Source of the DNA: RGIG1681 sp045648025
Lineage (GTDB): Bacteria > Bacillota > Clostridia > Christensenellales > UBA1242
Assembly: GCA_045648025.1 (NCBI GenBank)
Contig: JAZRNH010000052.1
Coordinates: 1 to 43,065, forward strand
DNA length: 43,065 nucleotides
Direction: 5' to 3'
Each line of letters starts with the position of its first letter. Position 1 is the first letter of the stretch. This document shows positions 22,245 to 30,399 of the stretch, piece by piece. The notes under the pieces are model-generated. The model worked only from the letters and a program-made list of their open reading frames with translations. It searched no databases and was not told the DNA's origin. The position numbers were made by a program, and so were the translations under genes.

Positions 22245-23831
22245 ATGGCAGAAAAATTTTATATTACCACACCGATTTATTATCCAAGTAGAAAATTTAC
22301 TCTTGGAAACTGTTATACAACTGTTATCTGTGATGCTGTTGCAAGATTTAACAAACTTTTAGGAAAAGATGTTTTCTTTATGACAGGAACAGATGAGCAT
22401 GGTCAAAAAATTGCTCAAGCTGCAAAAAATGCAGGAAAGTCTGAAATGGAATATTTGGACGAAATGATTGCTGATGCAAAAGACCTTTGGAAACTTTTGA
22501 AAGTTGATTATGACAAGTTTATTAGAACAACAGATGATTATCATGTTGCTTCGGTTCAAAAGATTTTTAAAGAGCTTTATGACAAAGGCTGTATTTATAA
22601 ATCATCATACAAGGGCAAATATTGTGTTCCATGTGAATCTTTCTGGACAGAATCACAACTTGTTGATGGAAAGTGTCCAGACTGTAAGAGAGATGTTGTT
22701 GATCAAGAAGAAGAGTCTTATTTCTTCAAACTTTCTGAGTTTGGTGATAAGCTTTTAGATTTATATAACAACAATCCAGAATTCTTGCAACCACAATCAA
22801 GAATCAATGAAATGGTTAACAACTTTATCAAACCTGGTCTTGACGACCTTTGTGTTTCAAGAACAAGTGTAAAATGGGGTGTTCCTGTTGATTTTGATTC
22901 AAAGCACACTGTTTATGTTTGGATTGATGCACTTTCAAACTATATCACTGGTTTGGGTTATGGAACCGAAGATGATTCATTATTCAAAAAATATTGGCCA
23001 GCAGATGTTCATGTTATTGGAAAAGAAATTGTAAGATTCCATGCTATCATTTGGCCAGCACTTTTGATGGCTCTTGATATTCCACTTCCAAAAAGAGTAT
23101 TTGGACATGGTTGGTTGTTGTTTGGTGGCGATAAACTTTCAAAGAGCAAAACTGTTAACTCTGTTGAATGTGTTGACCCAAGAATTTTAGCACCAAGATA
23201 TACATCTGATGCTGTTAGATATATTTTGCTTAGAGAAATTCCATTTGGTTCTGATGGAAACTATTCAACTGAACTATTCTTAGATAAAATTAATAGTGAC
23301 CTTGCAAACAACTATGGAAACTTGGTTTCAAGAACATTCTCAATGCTTAAAAAATATTGCGGAAGCATTGTTCCTGAAGCAAATGAAGATGAAGATATTG
23401 ATGAAGATTTAAAACAAACAGTTTTCAAATCTGTTCAAGATGCTAAAAAGCACATTGAAACAAATTTTGATGTTTCAAAAGCACTTGCTAGTATTTTTGA
23501 AATCTTCTCAAAAGCAAATAAATATATTGAAGTTACTGAGCCATATAGACTTGCAAAAGATGAAGATAAAAAAGCCAGACTTGCAACAGTTCTTAGAAAC
23601 TTGCTTGAATCAATCAGAATCGGAACAGTATTGCTTTCAGCATTCCTTCCAGATTGTTCAAAGAAGGTTGCAGACAGTCTTCATGTTGAAAAATATGATT
23701 ATGATGATACAAAAGAATTTTATATGTTAAAAGCAGGTGACACTGTTGATGAACTTGGAATTTTGTTCCCAAGACTTGACACTCAAAAAGAACTTGAAGA
23801 ACTTGCTAAAATTGAAGAAGCTAAAAACTAA
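22245..23831 (+). CDS. metG: methionyl-tRNA synthetase
   Basis: 528 residues. Charges tRNA-Met with methionine. Class I Rossmann core with N-terminal FYITTPIYYP, FFMTGTDEHG, a Cys4 zinc knuckle (Cys127, 130, 144, 147) and KLSKS at 297-301. The HIGH signature position reads TLGN (Thr19-Asn22): both histidines are replaced. The protein ends after the anticodon-binding domain without the C-terminal EMAP-like tRNA-binding domain found in many MetRS. Start ATG 22245 after AGGAG; a strong terminator follows. Confidence 0.95.
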   Translation: MAEKFYITTPIYYPSRKFTLGNCYTTVICDAVARFNKLLGKDVFFMTGTDEHGQKIAQAAKNAGKSEMEYLDEMIADAKDLWKLLKVDYDKFIRTTDDYHVASVQKIFKELYDKGCIYKSSYKGKYCVPCESFWTESQLVDGKCPDCKRDVVDQEEESYFFKLSEFGDKLLDLYNNNPEFLQPQSRINEMVNNFIKPGLDDLCVSRTSVKWGVPVDFDSKHTVYVWIDALSNYITGLGYGTEDDSLFKKYWPADVHVIGKEIVRFHAIIWPALLMALDIPLPKRVFGHGWLLFGGDKLSKSKTVNSVECVDPRILAPRYTSDAVRYILLREIPFGSDGNYSTELFLDKINSDLANNYGNLVSRTFSMLKKYCGSIVPEANEDEDIDEDLKQTVFKSVQDAKKHIETNFDVSKALASIFEIFSKANKYIEVTEPYRLAKDEDKKARLATVLRNLLESIRIGTVLLSAFLPDCSKKVADSLHVEKYDYDDTKEFYMLKAGDTVDELGILFPRLDTQKELEELAKIEEAKN

Positions 23832-23847
23832 AATTAATTAAAAAATT

Positions 23848-23878
23848 AAAGCATTGTGATTTTCACAATGCTTTTTTT
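23848..23878 (+). terminator. intrinsic terminator after metG
   Basis: AAAGCATTGTGA pairs perfectly with TCACAATGCTTT, loop TTT, T run. Confidence 0.9.
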
Positions 23879-23900
23879 GTTGGAATAAAATAATGTAAAG

Positions 23901-24965
23901 GTGGTGAAAATTATCTCAGTTTTAGAAGTTAATTTAACAGCAATAAAAAATAATATTGCAAATATAAAAAGATTATTAAAATATAACCAAAAGTTATGTG
24001 TGGTTGCAAAGGCAAATTGCTATGGTCTTGGTGCAAAAGTTATATGCAAAAATATTGATAAGTTTGCAGATTATTTCGCAGTTTCTTCCGCAAGAGAATT
24101 TTATGAAATTAGAAGGGTTGTGACGAAGCCAATAGTAATTTTAGATCCTGTTTTTTATGGTATAAAAAAACTCGCAAAGTGCGGTGCAGAAATTGTTGTA
24201 TCGAGCAATGAATCGTTAGAGCAAATTGTAAAAATTTCAAACGAATTAAATTATAAAATAAAGGTTCATATTGCAATTAATACTGGTATGAATAGATTTG
24301 GTTTTAAGTCAAAAAATGAAATCTTTGCAGCAATAGAAAAATTAAAAAAATCGCAAAATATAATTATTTTGGGTGTATTTTCACATTATTTTGCTGCAAA
24401 TAATGAAAATTTTGCAGAAATGCAATTTAAGAGATTTATGAATATAAAGGAATTTTGTTTGAAAAATTTTAATCTAACAGTCATTTATCATTTGGCTAGT
24501 TCTGATGGAATTTTATCAAAAAATGGGTTTGATATGGTGAGAGCAGGAATGCTTTTATACACTGATAAAAACTACCAGACTATAACACTTAAAAGTAGGA
24601 TACTTGATATTCAAAAATTAGACAAAAATGAAACGGCTGGATATGCCGCAATTTTTGTTGCTGAAAAGAAAACAACCATTGCAATTGTTGGCATTGGTTA
24701 CGGTGATGGAATAATTAGAAACATTGTCAAAAATGGTTATGTTTTAATAAATAATAAATTTGCTAAAATTGTTGCAATTTGTATGGATACTATGCTTGTT
24801 GACATAACTGGAATTTTGGCTAAAATTGGTGATGATGTTGTAATTATTGGAAAGTCGAAAGATAAGCAAATTTTTATTTGTGATGTGGCAAGATGGTGTG
24901 ATACAATAGATTATGAAATTATAGTGCGACTGTCCAGTCGAATCACTAGAAAATATATTGAGTAA
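23901..24965 (+). CDS. alr: alanine racemase
   Basis: About 354 residues. PLP enzyme making D-alanine for peptidoglycan. VVAKANCYGLG holds the PLP lysine Lys37 (the usual AYGHG is CYGLG), followed by INTGMNRFGF, VRAGMLLY, GYAAIF (catalytic Tyr region), IGYGDG and CMDTMLVDIT. The start is doubtful: GTG 23901 or 23904 overlap the AAAGGTGGTG that looks like the ribosome site, so a rare ATT at 23910 is possible. The codons here are more A-rich than in metG. rsmD follows after 12 bp, probably in the same operon. Confidence 0.88.
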   Translation: MVKIISVLEVNLTAIKNNIANIKRLLKYNQKLCVVAKANCYGLGAKVICKNIDKFADYFAVSSAREFYEIRRVVTKPIVILDPVFYGIKKLAKCGAEIVVSSNESLEQIVKISNELNYKIKVHIAINTGMNRFGFKSKNEIFAAIEKLKKSQNIIILGVFSHYFAANNENFAEMQFKRFMNIKEFCLKNFNLTVIYHLASSDGILSKNGFDMVRAGMLLYTDKNYQTITLKSRILDIQKLDKNETAGYAAIFVAEKKTTIAIVGIGYGDGIIRNIVKNGYVLINNKFAKIVAICMDTMLVDITGILAKIGDDVVIIGKSKDKQIFICDVARWCDTIDYEIIVRLSSRITRKYIE

Positions 24966-24977
24966 GGGTGATTTTTT

Positions 24978-25526
24978 ATGCAAATTATTACTGGAAAATA
25001 TAGAGCAAGAAAACTTCAAGCGGTTAAATCTGAAGATACCAGACCAACACTTGCAAGGGTTAAAGAATCGGTTTTTAATTTAATTTTTGACAGAATTGCA
25101 GGTGCCGTTGTGCTTGACCTTTTTGCCGGAAGCGGTGCATTTGGTGCAGAGTGTATATCTAGGTCAGCTGAAAAAGTTTATTTTGTTGATACTCAAAGTG
25201 AGGCAATAAAAACTATAAAGATAAACACAAAAAATATGGTTGAAGATTTTGAAATTATTAAGTCTGATTATATTTCTGCCCTTGGTGATTTTAAAAATAG
25301 AAATATAAAGTTTGACTTAGTTTATCTGGATCCGCCTTATAAAAGTGATTTTGCAATGAAATCGCTTGATTTGCTTGATGAATATGGGCTTTTAAATGAC
25401 GATGCAACCATTGTTGTTGAACACGAATTTCAAAATGACTTGCAAAACCTTAAAAAGTGTTATATAATAGAGAAGTCAAAGAAGTATGGAATTGCTTTTG
25501 TTGATGTTTTAAAATATTCTAGATAA
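24978..25526 (+). CDS. rsmD: 16S rRNA (guanine966-N2)-methyltransferase
   Basis: 182 residues. Uses SAM to methylate G966 of 16S rRNA. Visible: N-terminal ITGKYRARKL, RPTLARVKESVFN, SAM loop VLDLFAGSGAFGAE, and catalytic LDPPY (about residues 117-121). Start ATG 24978 with AAGGGTGA. In related Clostridia coaD usually follows; here the next gene is the coiled-coil protein. Confidence 0.93.
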   Translation: MQIITGKYRARKLQAVKSEDTRPTLARVKESVFNLIFDRIAGAVVLDLFAGSGAFGAECISRSAEKVYFVDTQSEAIKTIKINTKNMVEDFEIIKSDYISALGDFKNRNIKFDLVYLDPPYKSDFAMKSLDLLDEYGLLNDDATIVVEHEFQNDLQNLKKCYIIEKSKKYGIAFVDVLKYSR

Positions 25527-25547
25527 GTTGAATAGAAGGAAACAATT

Positions 25548-26030
25548 ATGGATATCGTTCAAATCATTAGCGAACTTGAGCAAGAATTTGTAAATTCTAA
25601 AAACTTTTTGTGGAGCAAAAAAACTTTAGTTAATATGGACAGATGTGCTTCACTAATTGCTGAAATTAAAGCAAACTTGCCAACAGCTATTCAAGAAGCA
25701 ACTTATGTGCTTTCTAAAAAAGAACAGATTATGAATAATGCACAAGCTGAAGCAAAAAGAACAATTGCCGAAGCGGAATTTCGTGCTGAACAACTTGTGA
25801 GCAGTTCTGAAATTTTCAAAAAAAGCGAACAAGCAGCTGCTGAAGTTATGGAAAGAGCAAACAGAAAATGTGCTCAACTTTATGCAGTTACAAAAGAAAA
25901 TGTTGACAAGATGCTTAAATCAGTTGAAATTTATTTAGACCAAAACTTAACCGTTGTAAAAAGAAACCGTGATGAATTAGAAAGAACCATCAACAATATT
26001 CATGCAGCTTCTTTAGAAGACGAAGATTAA
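25548..26030 (+). CDS. coiled-coil protein, DivIVA/ATP-synthase-b-like, conserved near rsmD
   Basis: 160 residues, almost wholly helical and charged, with a long Ala/Glu/Lys-rich coiled coil (KKEQIMNNAQAEAKRTIAEAE...AAAEVMERA). Proteins of this kind, often labelled ATPase or DivIVA-like, sit beside rsmD, coaD and ylbJ in many Clostridia; their function is not established. No membrane segment. Its last 18 bp overlap the 3' end of the convergent ylbJ gene. Confidence 0.6.
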   Translation: MDIVQIISELEQEFVNSKNFLWSKKTLVNMDRCASLIAEIKANLPTAIQEATYVLSKKEQIMNNAQAEAKRTIAEAEFRAEQLVSSSEIFKKSEQAAAEVMERANRKCAQLYAVTKENVDKMLKSVEIYLDQNLTVVKRNRDELERTINNIHAASLEDED

Positions 26031-27038
26031 TATAGAACACAAAAACATAGAAACAATCATATGCACACACTTAAAACAAATGAAAGTGTGTGCTTTTATT
26101 TTGGCAGTTTTTAGAAATGCCATAGACTGAAAAATTATTGATAGTCCACTAAATGAAATGAGTCCACTTGCAAGAATTACCGACAAACTATCTTTAATTA
26201 TGGAAAGTTCTTTTGTGGCTCTTGTGACTTCTAAAATTCCAAAAATTAAGCCGTTTATATGACTTTTGTTAAATTGCAATTTTGAAAGCAGTGGAAACAG
26301 TGCAGATGATAGAAATTTAAAGACATTCAAACTGGTTAAAATTTCACCAATTAAATAAAAGATTGTGATGTATGCTGCAACAACAAAAAGAGAATTTATT
26401 GTTTGATTTATGCAGTTTGATACAATGTTTTCTTTTTTTGTATCATTTTTAAAAATTGATGTTTGATATTGTTTTAATTGGTTGTTTTTCTTTGTTATTA
26501 AATTATAACAAATACCTAAAATTAAGCTTGATAAAATATGTGATAAGTATAAAATAATTCCAATTTTATAGCTTTTAAACATTGAAATTCCAACAGCAGC
26601 AATAACAAAAATTGGACCAGAAGTTGTGCAAAAAATCGTCATTTTTTTTGCTTCATTGTGATTAATTAAATTTTGAGCACTTAGGTCTGAAATGATTTTT
26701 GCACCAATTGGGTATCCTGATAAAATGCTCATCAAAAAACAATAGATTGAAACTCCTGGAGTGCCGAATATTTTATAAGAAAAATTATCTAATTTTTGAC
26801 TAATTTTAAAAATAAATCCAATTTCTGTTAAAAGTTTTGTGAGAAGCATAAAAGGAAAGAGTCCTGGCAAAACAGAAAATACAAACAACTTCAAACCTGA
26901 AATTGTTCCGTTGGTAAATTTTTGTGGATTTGCCAAGATGATAAAAATTATCGCAAATATTATTACGGTGAAAAGAAGGTCATAATTTAAAAAATTTTTA
27001 AAAATTTTCTTTGATTCAATTTTTTTGTTTGTTGTCAT
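26013..27038 (-). CDS. ylbJ: YlbJ-family integral membrane protein
   Basis: 341 residues, about eight membrane helices, with the family marks VLPGLFPFMLL, LSGYPIGAKII and TTSGPIFVIAAVG (nucleoside-recognition/Gate repeats). YlbJ is needed in Bacillus subtilis for spore cortex formation, so its presence fits a lineage of spore-forming ancestry but does not prove sporulation. The ATG (27036-27038) has no ribosome site, and a TATAAT lies only 6-11 nt upstream (27044-27049), so the mRNA may be leaderless. Convergent with the preceding gene, with an 18-bp overlap and no terminator between. Confidence 0.82.
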   Translation of the reverse strand: MTTNKKIESKKIFKNFLNYDLLFTVIIFAIIFIILANPQKFTNGTISGLKLFVFSVLPGLFPFMLLTKLLTEIGFIFKISQKLDNFSYKIFGTPGVSIYCFLMSILSGYPIGAKIISDLSAQNLINHNEAKKMTIFCTTSGPIFVIAAVGISMFKSYKIGIILYLSHILSSLILGICYNLITKKNNQLKQYQTSIFKNDTKKENIVSNCINQTINSLFVVAAYITIFYLIGEILTSLNVFKFLSSALFPLLSKLQFNKSHINGLIFGILEVTRATKELSIIKDSLSVILASGLISFSGLSIIFQSMAFLKTAKIKAHTFICFKCVHMIVSMFLCSILIFVF

Positions 27039-27086
27039 AATAGATTATATGCTAGAATTATTGTGTAAAATGTTGAGGTGATAAAA

Positions 27087-28064
27087 ATGATAAATGATCA
27101 AAGATTTTTTCAAGAGTTTTTTGATGGACAAGTTGTGAAAGAAGAAACTCAAAATTATAAATTGTTTAAGGTTTTGTTGTTTTCATGTTTTTCAGCAATA
27201 GGCTTATTTTTGGTGTTTGCTGAATTTTGTTCAGTGGCAGCATTTATTTTGCTTGAGCTTGGTATGTTTTGGAATATTTATTCTAATCTTGAAAACAAGG
27301 TGTCAATTTTGTTTTCAGTTGCCGTTGCAATAATTTATTTTTATTTTGCAATTCATGCAAAACTTTATGCTAATGCATTGATTTATATTGCGGCATATAT
27401 TCCACTTCAAATGATGGCTGTTTCAAAAGATTATAGCGAAGGCAGTTTTGTTCAAATTAAAAAGAAAATAAATGATTATAACAAAATTTTATTCATTATG
27501 TTCTTTGTTGGAATTTTAATTGTTTTCACACTTTTTAACTATGGTGTTAATGGAAGACTTACAATTTATGATGGACTTTCTGCATCTCTTTTAGTGTGTT
27601 CAGCTGTTCTTAGAAATGAAAGATATTTTGAATATTATGTATTTAGAATTTTTGCACTTGTGATGAGTATAATTGTGTGGCTTTTGGTTTATGTTAGATA
27701 TGCCACAGATGGTTCAATTGCAATTCTTTGTATGTATTTGTCATACTTGATTTTTGATGTTGTTACATTCTTCTATCAAAACAAAACATATATTAATCAA
27801 TATATGCTTGAAAAAGAAAGAGTTAAAAAACTTGAAGAACAAGAGCTTATTGATAAGAAACTTAAAATTTATGAAGAACAACAAAAGGCAAATAAACCAA
27901 AAACAAAAGCAGGAGAAGTTGTAACAAAAAAGAAAGTTGCAGAAAAACAGTCTCAAGAAAAAACAGAAACAATAAAAAAGCCTGTCAAAAAAACAACTGC
28001 TAAAAAAGTTACAAAAACTGCGGCAAAAAAGACTGTTAAAACAGAAACAAAGAAAACAAAATAA
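27087..28064 (+). CDS. PnuC-like membrane protein with Lys/Thr/Ala-rich tail
   Basis: 325 residues from ATG 27087 (TGAGGTGA upstream; the in-frame GTG at 27078 lies inside that site). Seven or so membrane helices in residues 20-240. YSNLENKVSILFSVAVAIIYFYF and NALIYIAAYIPLQ recall the PnuC vitamin transporters (nicotinamide riboside or thiamine), but the WxxW-type core motif is not obvious. The last 80 residues are highly basic and repetitive (KKTTAKKVTKTAAKK), like histone H1-type tails, and should be cytoplasmic and bind RNA or DNA. The fusion is unusual. Confidence 0.5.
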   Translation: MINDQRFFQEFFDGQVVKEETQNYKLFKVLLFSCFSAIGLFLVFAEFCSVAAFILLELGMFWNIYSNLENKVSILFSVAVAIIYFYFAIHAKLYANALIYIAAYIPLQMMAVSKDYSEGSFVQIKKKINDYNKILFIMFFVGILIVFTLFNYGVNGRLTIYDGLSASLLVCSAVLRNERYFEYYVFRIFALVMSIIVWLLVYVRYATDGSIAILCMYLSYLIFDVVTFFYQNKTYINQYMLEKERVKKLEEQELIDKKLKIYEEQQKANKPKTKAGEVVTKKKVAEKQSQEKTETIKKPVKKTTAKKVTKTAAKKTVKTETKKTK

Positions 28065-28068
28065 TAAT

Positions 28069-28106
28069 AAAAATAGGAACTATAAAAACATAGTTCCTAT
28101 TTTTTT
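28069..28106. terminator. bidirectional terminator overlapping the tmcAL stop
   Basis: AATAGGAACTAT pairs with ATAGTTCCTATT, loop AAAAAC, long A and T flanks. The last codons and TAG stop of tmcAL lie inside the hairpin. Confidence 0.85.
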
Positions 28107-29258
28107 GTCTTCATTGTTTTGATGACCTAATATTGTGTTATATATATTTGTTGCTTGAAGGTCAATATTTATAATTTGTTTTTGTTTTATTGAAAGATTT
28201 TCATATTCTTTATTTGTTGTGATAAGTGAAATTTTGTTTTTGTTATAAGATTTTAAAATTTCAGTTTTGTCTTTTTTAATAGCCAAAACTTTAACTGCTG
28301 GTTTTGTGTTGTTTGCGATTTTGACAATATTTTTTGTAATGAATAAAAGTGGATAAAGCAAAAGTTTGTTTACTCTTGGAAGTCTGTATCTTGGAGTTGC
28401 AACAGCTTGTTTAATTTCGTCTAGTGTAGAAAATTTATCAGACATTTCTTTAATGCGATATTCAATGCCTTCTGTGTAATCGTAACAATTTTCAAGTTCT
28501 TTTGGGCTTGAATTTCTTAATTTTAAAATGGCAAGAGTTTCAAATATTTTTTGATGTTCTTTTGTGAATATTTCATCAATTGTTGCAAATGATGGAACAA
28601 AACTTGAATAATTTTTATGGTTTGAAATAAGCTCTCTTATTGCAGTTGCTGATAAGAAGTTGTTTTTTGGGTTGTTGCTTTCATAGCCGTCATCACACCT
28701 TTCAATTGCAATAACATCAATGTTTGCTGATTGTTTTAAAATAGCAGTTAAATATTCAACAGCAAGAACATTGTTTGGTTTGTTTAATATTTCAATAATT
28801 GATTCATCGCCAATGGTTGTTGCAATGCTTCGTTTGAGTGCGGTGTTATAGTTGATTCCATTTTGAATTTCATTTTTGAAAGCGGTTTGAAATCTTTCAG
28901 AATTTTCTTGTTTAAGCTTTGCGATTTGTTTGAGTGTTTCAAGATTTGTTTTTTCAATGCCAAATGCGATTTGTTTTATGCCAAGAGCTTTAATAATTTT
29001 TATTGCACCACTGGCAAAGTTTTCTGCATTAGAACAGGCAAACACAGTTGGAAGTTCTAAAACAGCAGCTGCTCCAGATTGAATAGCAATCTTTGCTCTT
29101 GCTTGTTTTGTTGTTATTGCAGGGATTCCTCTTTGAACAAAGTTTCCGCTCATTAAACAAACAATTTCGCTTCCAGTTGTTTTTTTTGCGGTTTGAATTA
29201 AATAGTTATGACCATTGTGGAATGGGTTAAATTCACATATCACGGCACAAAAATTCAT
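28080..29258 (-). CDS. tmcAL: tRNA(Met) cytidine acetate ligase
   Basis: 392 residues. TmcAL (YlbM) uses acetate and ATP to make N4-acetylcytidine at the wobble base of elongator tRNA-Met. The nucleotidyltransferase HxGH motif is present in EFNPFHNGHNYLI at the N-terminus, then MSGNFVQRG and LELPTVFACSNAE. Start ATG 29258 after GAGGTA. It is divergent from pta-ackA, which handles the same metabolite, acetate; this adjacency recurs in Clostridia. Confidence 0.93.
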   Translation of the reverse strand: MNFCAVICEFNPFHNGHNYLIQTAKKTTGSEIVCLMSGNFVQRGIPAITTKQARAKIAIQSGAAAVLELPTVFACSNAENFASGAIKIIKALGIKQIAFGIEKTNLETLKQIAKLKQENSERFQTAFKNEIQNGINYNTALKRSIATTIGDESIIEILNKPNNVLAVEYLTAILKQSANIDVIAIERCDDGYESNNPKNNFLSATAIRELISNHKNYSSFVPSFATIDEIFTKEHQKIFETLAILKLRNSSPKELENCYDYTEGIEYRIKEMSDKFSTLDEIKQAVATPRYRLPRVNKLLLYPLLFITKNIVKIANNTKPAVKVLAIKKDKTEILKSYNKNKISLITTNKEYENLSIKQKQIINIDLQATNIYNTILGHQNNEDKKIGTMFL

Positions 29259-29276
29259 AAAATATACCTCATTTAC

Positions 29277-29305
29277 TTGAAAATTTTATCTTGCTATTAT
29301 ATAAT
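29277..29305 (+). promoter_or_regulatory. promoter of pta-ackA
   Basis: TTGAAA (29277-29282), 17-bp spacer, TATAAT (29300-29305). Confidence 0.75.
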
Positions 29306-29365
29306 TTCTATTATAAGCAAAATTGCTTGTTAATCAATAATTTTTTTAAATGGAGTAGAAAATTT

Positions 29366-30364
29366 ATGTCAAATGTATTTGATAAGTTAATTGAAAAAGC
29401 AAAACATACTGAAAAAAGAATTGTTTTGACAGAATCAGAAGATGAAAGAGTTTTGACTGCTGCTGAATCTGCTGCAAGTATGGACCTTTGCAAAGTTTAT
29501 TTGCTTGGAAATAAATCTGAACTTGCTTCAAGATTTTCTGCAGAAGCATTAAAGAATATTGTATTTATTGATACAACAGAAGAAAATGACAAACAAAAAG
29601 AATATGCTAATCTTTTGTATGAACTTAGAAAAGCAAAAGGTATGACAGAAGAAAAAGCATTAGAAACTGTTAAAAAAGATAAACTTGCTTATGCAATGCT
29701 TATGCTTAAAAGTGAAGATGCTGATGGTGTTGTTTCTGGTGCAATCACACACACAGCAGATGTTCTTCGTCCAGCTTTTCAAATTGTAAAAATGAAACCT
29801 GGTGTTAGCAAAGTTTCATCAGTATTTATTATGGAATCACCAAACGAAAACTTTGGCGAAAATGGTTTTATGATTTTTGCTGACTGTGGTGTTAATCCAA
29901 ATCCAACAGATGAAGATCTTGCAGAAATTGCAGTTCTTTCATCAGAAACAGCAAAAACAATTTGCGGTATGGATCCAAAAGTTGCAATGCTTACATATTC
30001 AACAAAGTCTGGCGATGAAATGCAAGATGAAAATGTTTGTAAAGTTAAAAGAGCTGTTGAAATTTTAAAAACAAAAGCTCCAGAACTTAAAGTTGATGGA
30101 GAACTTCAAGCAGATGCTGCAATTGTTCCTAGTGTTGCAAAACTTAAAGCTCCTGGTTCAACTGTTGCAGGACATGCAAACACACTTATTTTCCCAGACT
30201 TAAATGCTGGAAATATTGGATACAAACTTGTTCAAAGACTTGCAGGTGTTAAAGCCGTTGGACCAATTCTTCAAGGTTTAAACAAACCAGTTAATGACCT
30301 TTCAAGAGGCACAACTGCTGATGAAATTGTTCTTTGCATGGCAATTACAGCACTTCAAGCATAA
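29366..30364 (+). CDS. pta: phosphate acetyltransferase
   Basis: 332 residues from ATG 29366 (GGAG upstream; a longer frame crosses the promoter). Converts acetyl-CoA and phosphate to acetyl phosphate. Short single-domain Pta: LTESEDERVL near the N-terminus, DGVVSGAITHTADVLRPA, MLTYSTKSG, DAAIVPSVAKLKAPGSTVAG and NTLIFPDLNAGNIGYK. No P-loop regulatory N-domain. ackA follows after 35 bp, so the pair is one operon giving ATP from acetyl-CoA with acetate as product. Confidence 0.96.
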   Translation: MSNVFDKLIEKAKHTEKRIVLTESEDERVLTAAESAASMDLCKVYLLGNKSELASRFSAEALKNIVFIDTTEENDKQKEYANLLYELRKAKGMTEEKALETVKKDKLAYAMLMLKSEDADGVVSGAITHTADVLRPAFQIVKMKPGVSKVSSVFIMESPNENFGENGFMIFADCGVNPNPTDEDLAEIAVLSSETAKTICGMDPKVAMLTYSTKSGDEMQDENVCKVKRAVEILKTKAPELKVDGELQADAAIVPSVAKLKAPGSTVAGHANTLIFPDLNAGNIGYKLVQRLAGVKAVGPILQGLNKPVNDLSRGTTADEIVLCMAITALQA

Positions 30365-30399
30365 AATAAAAAAACAAAAAAGGATAAAAGGAAAAAATT

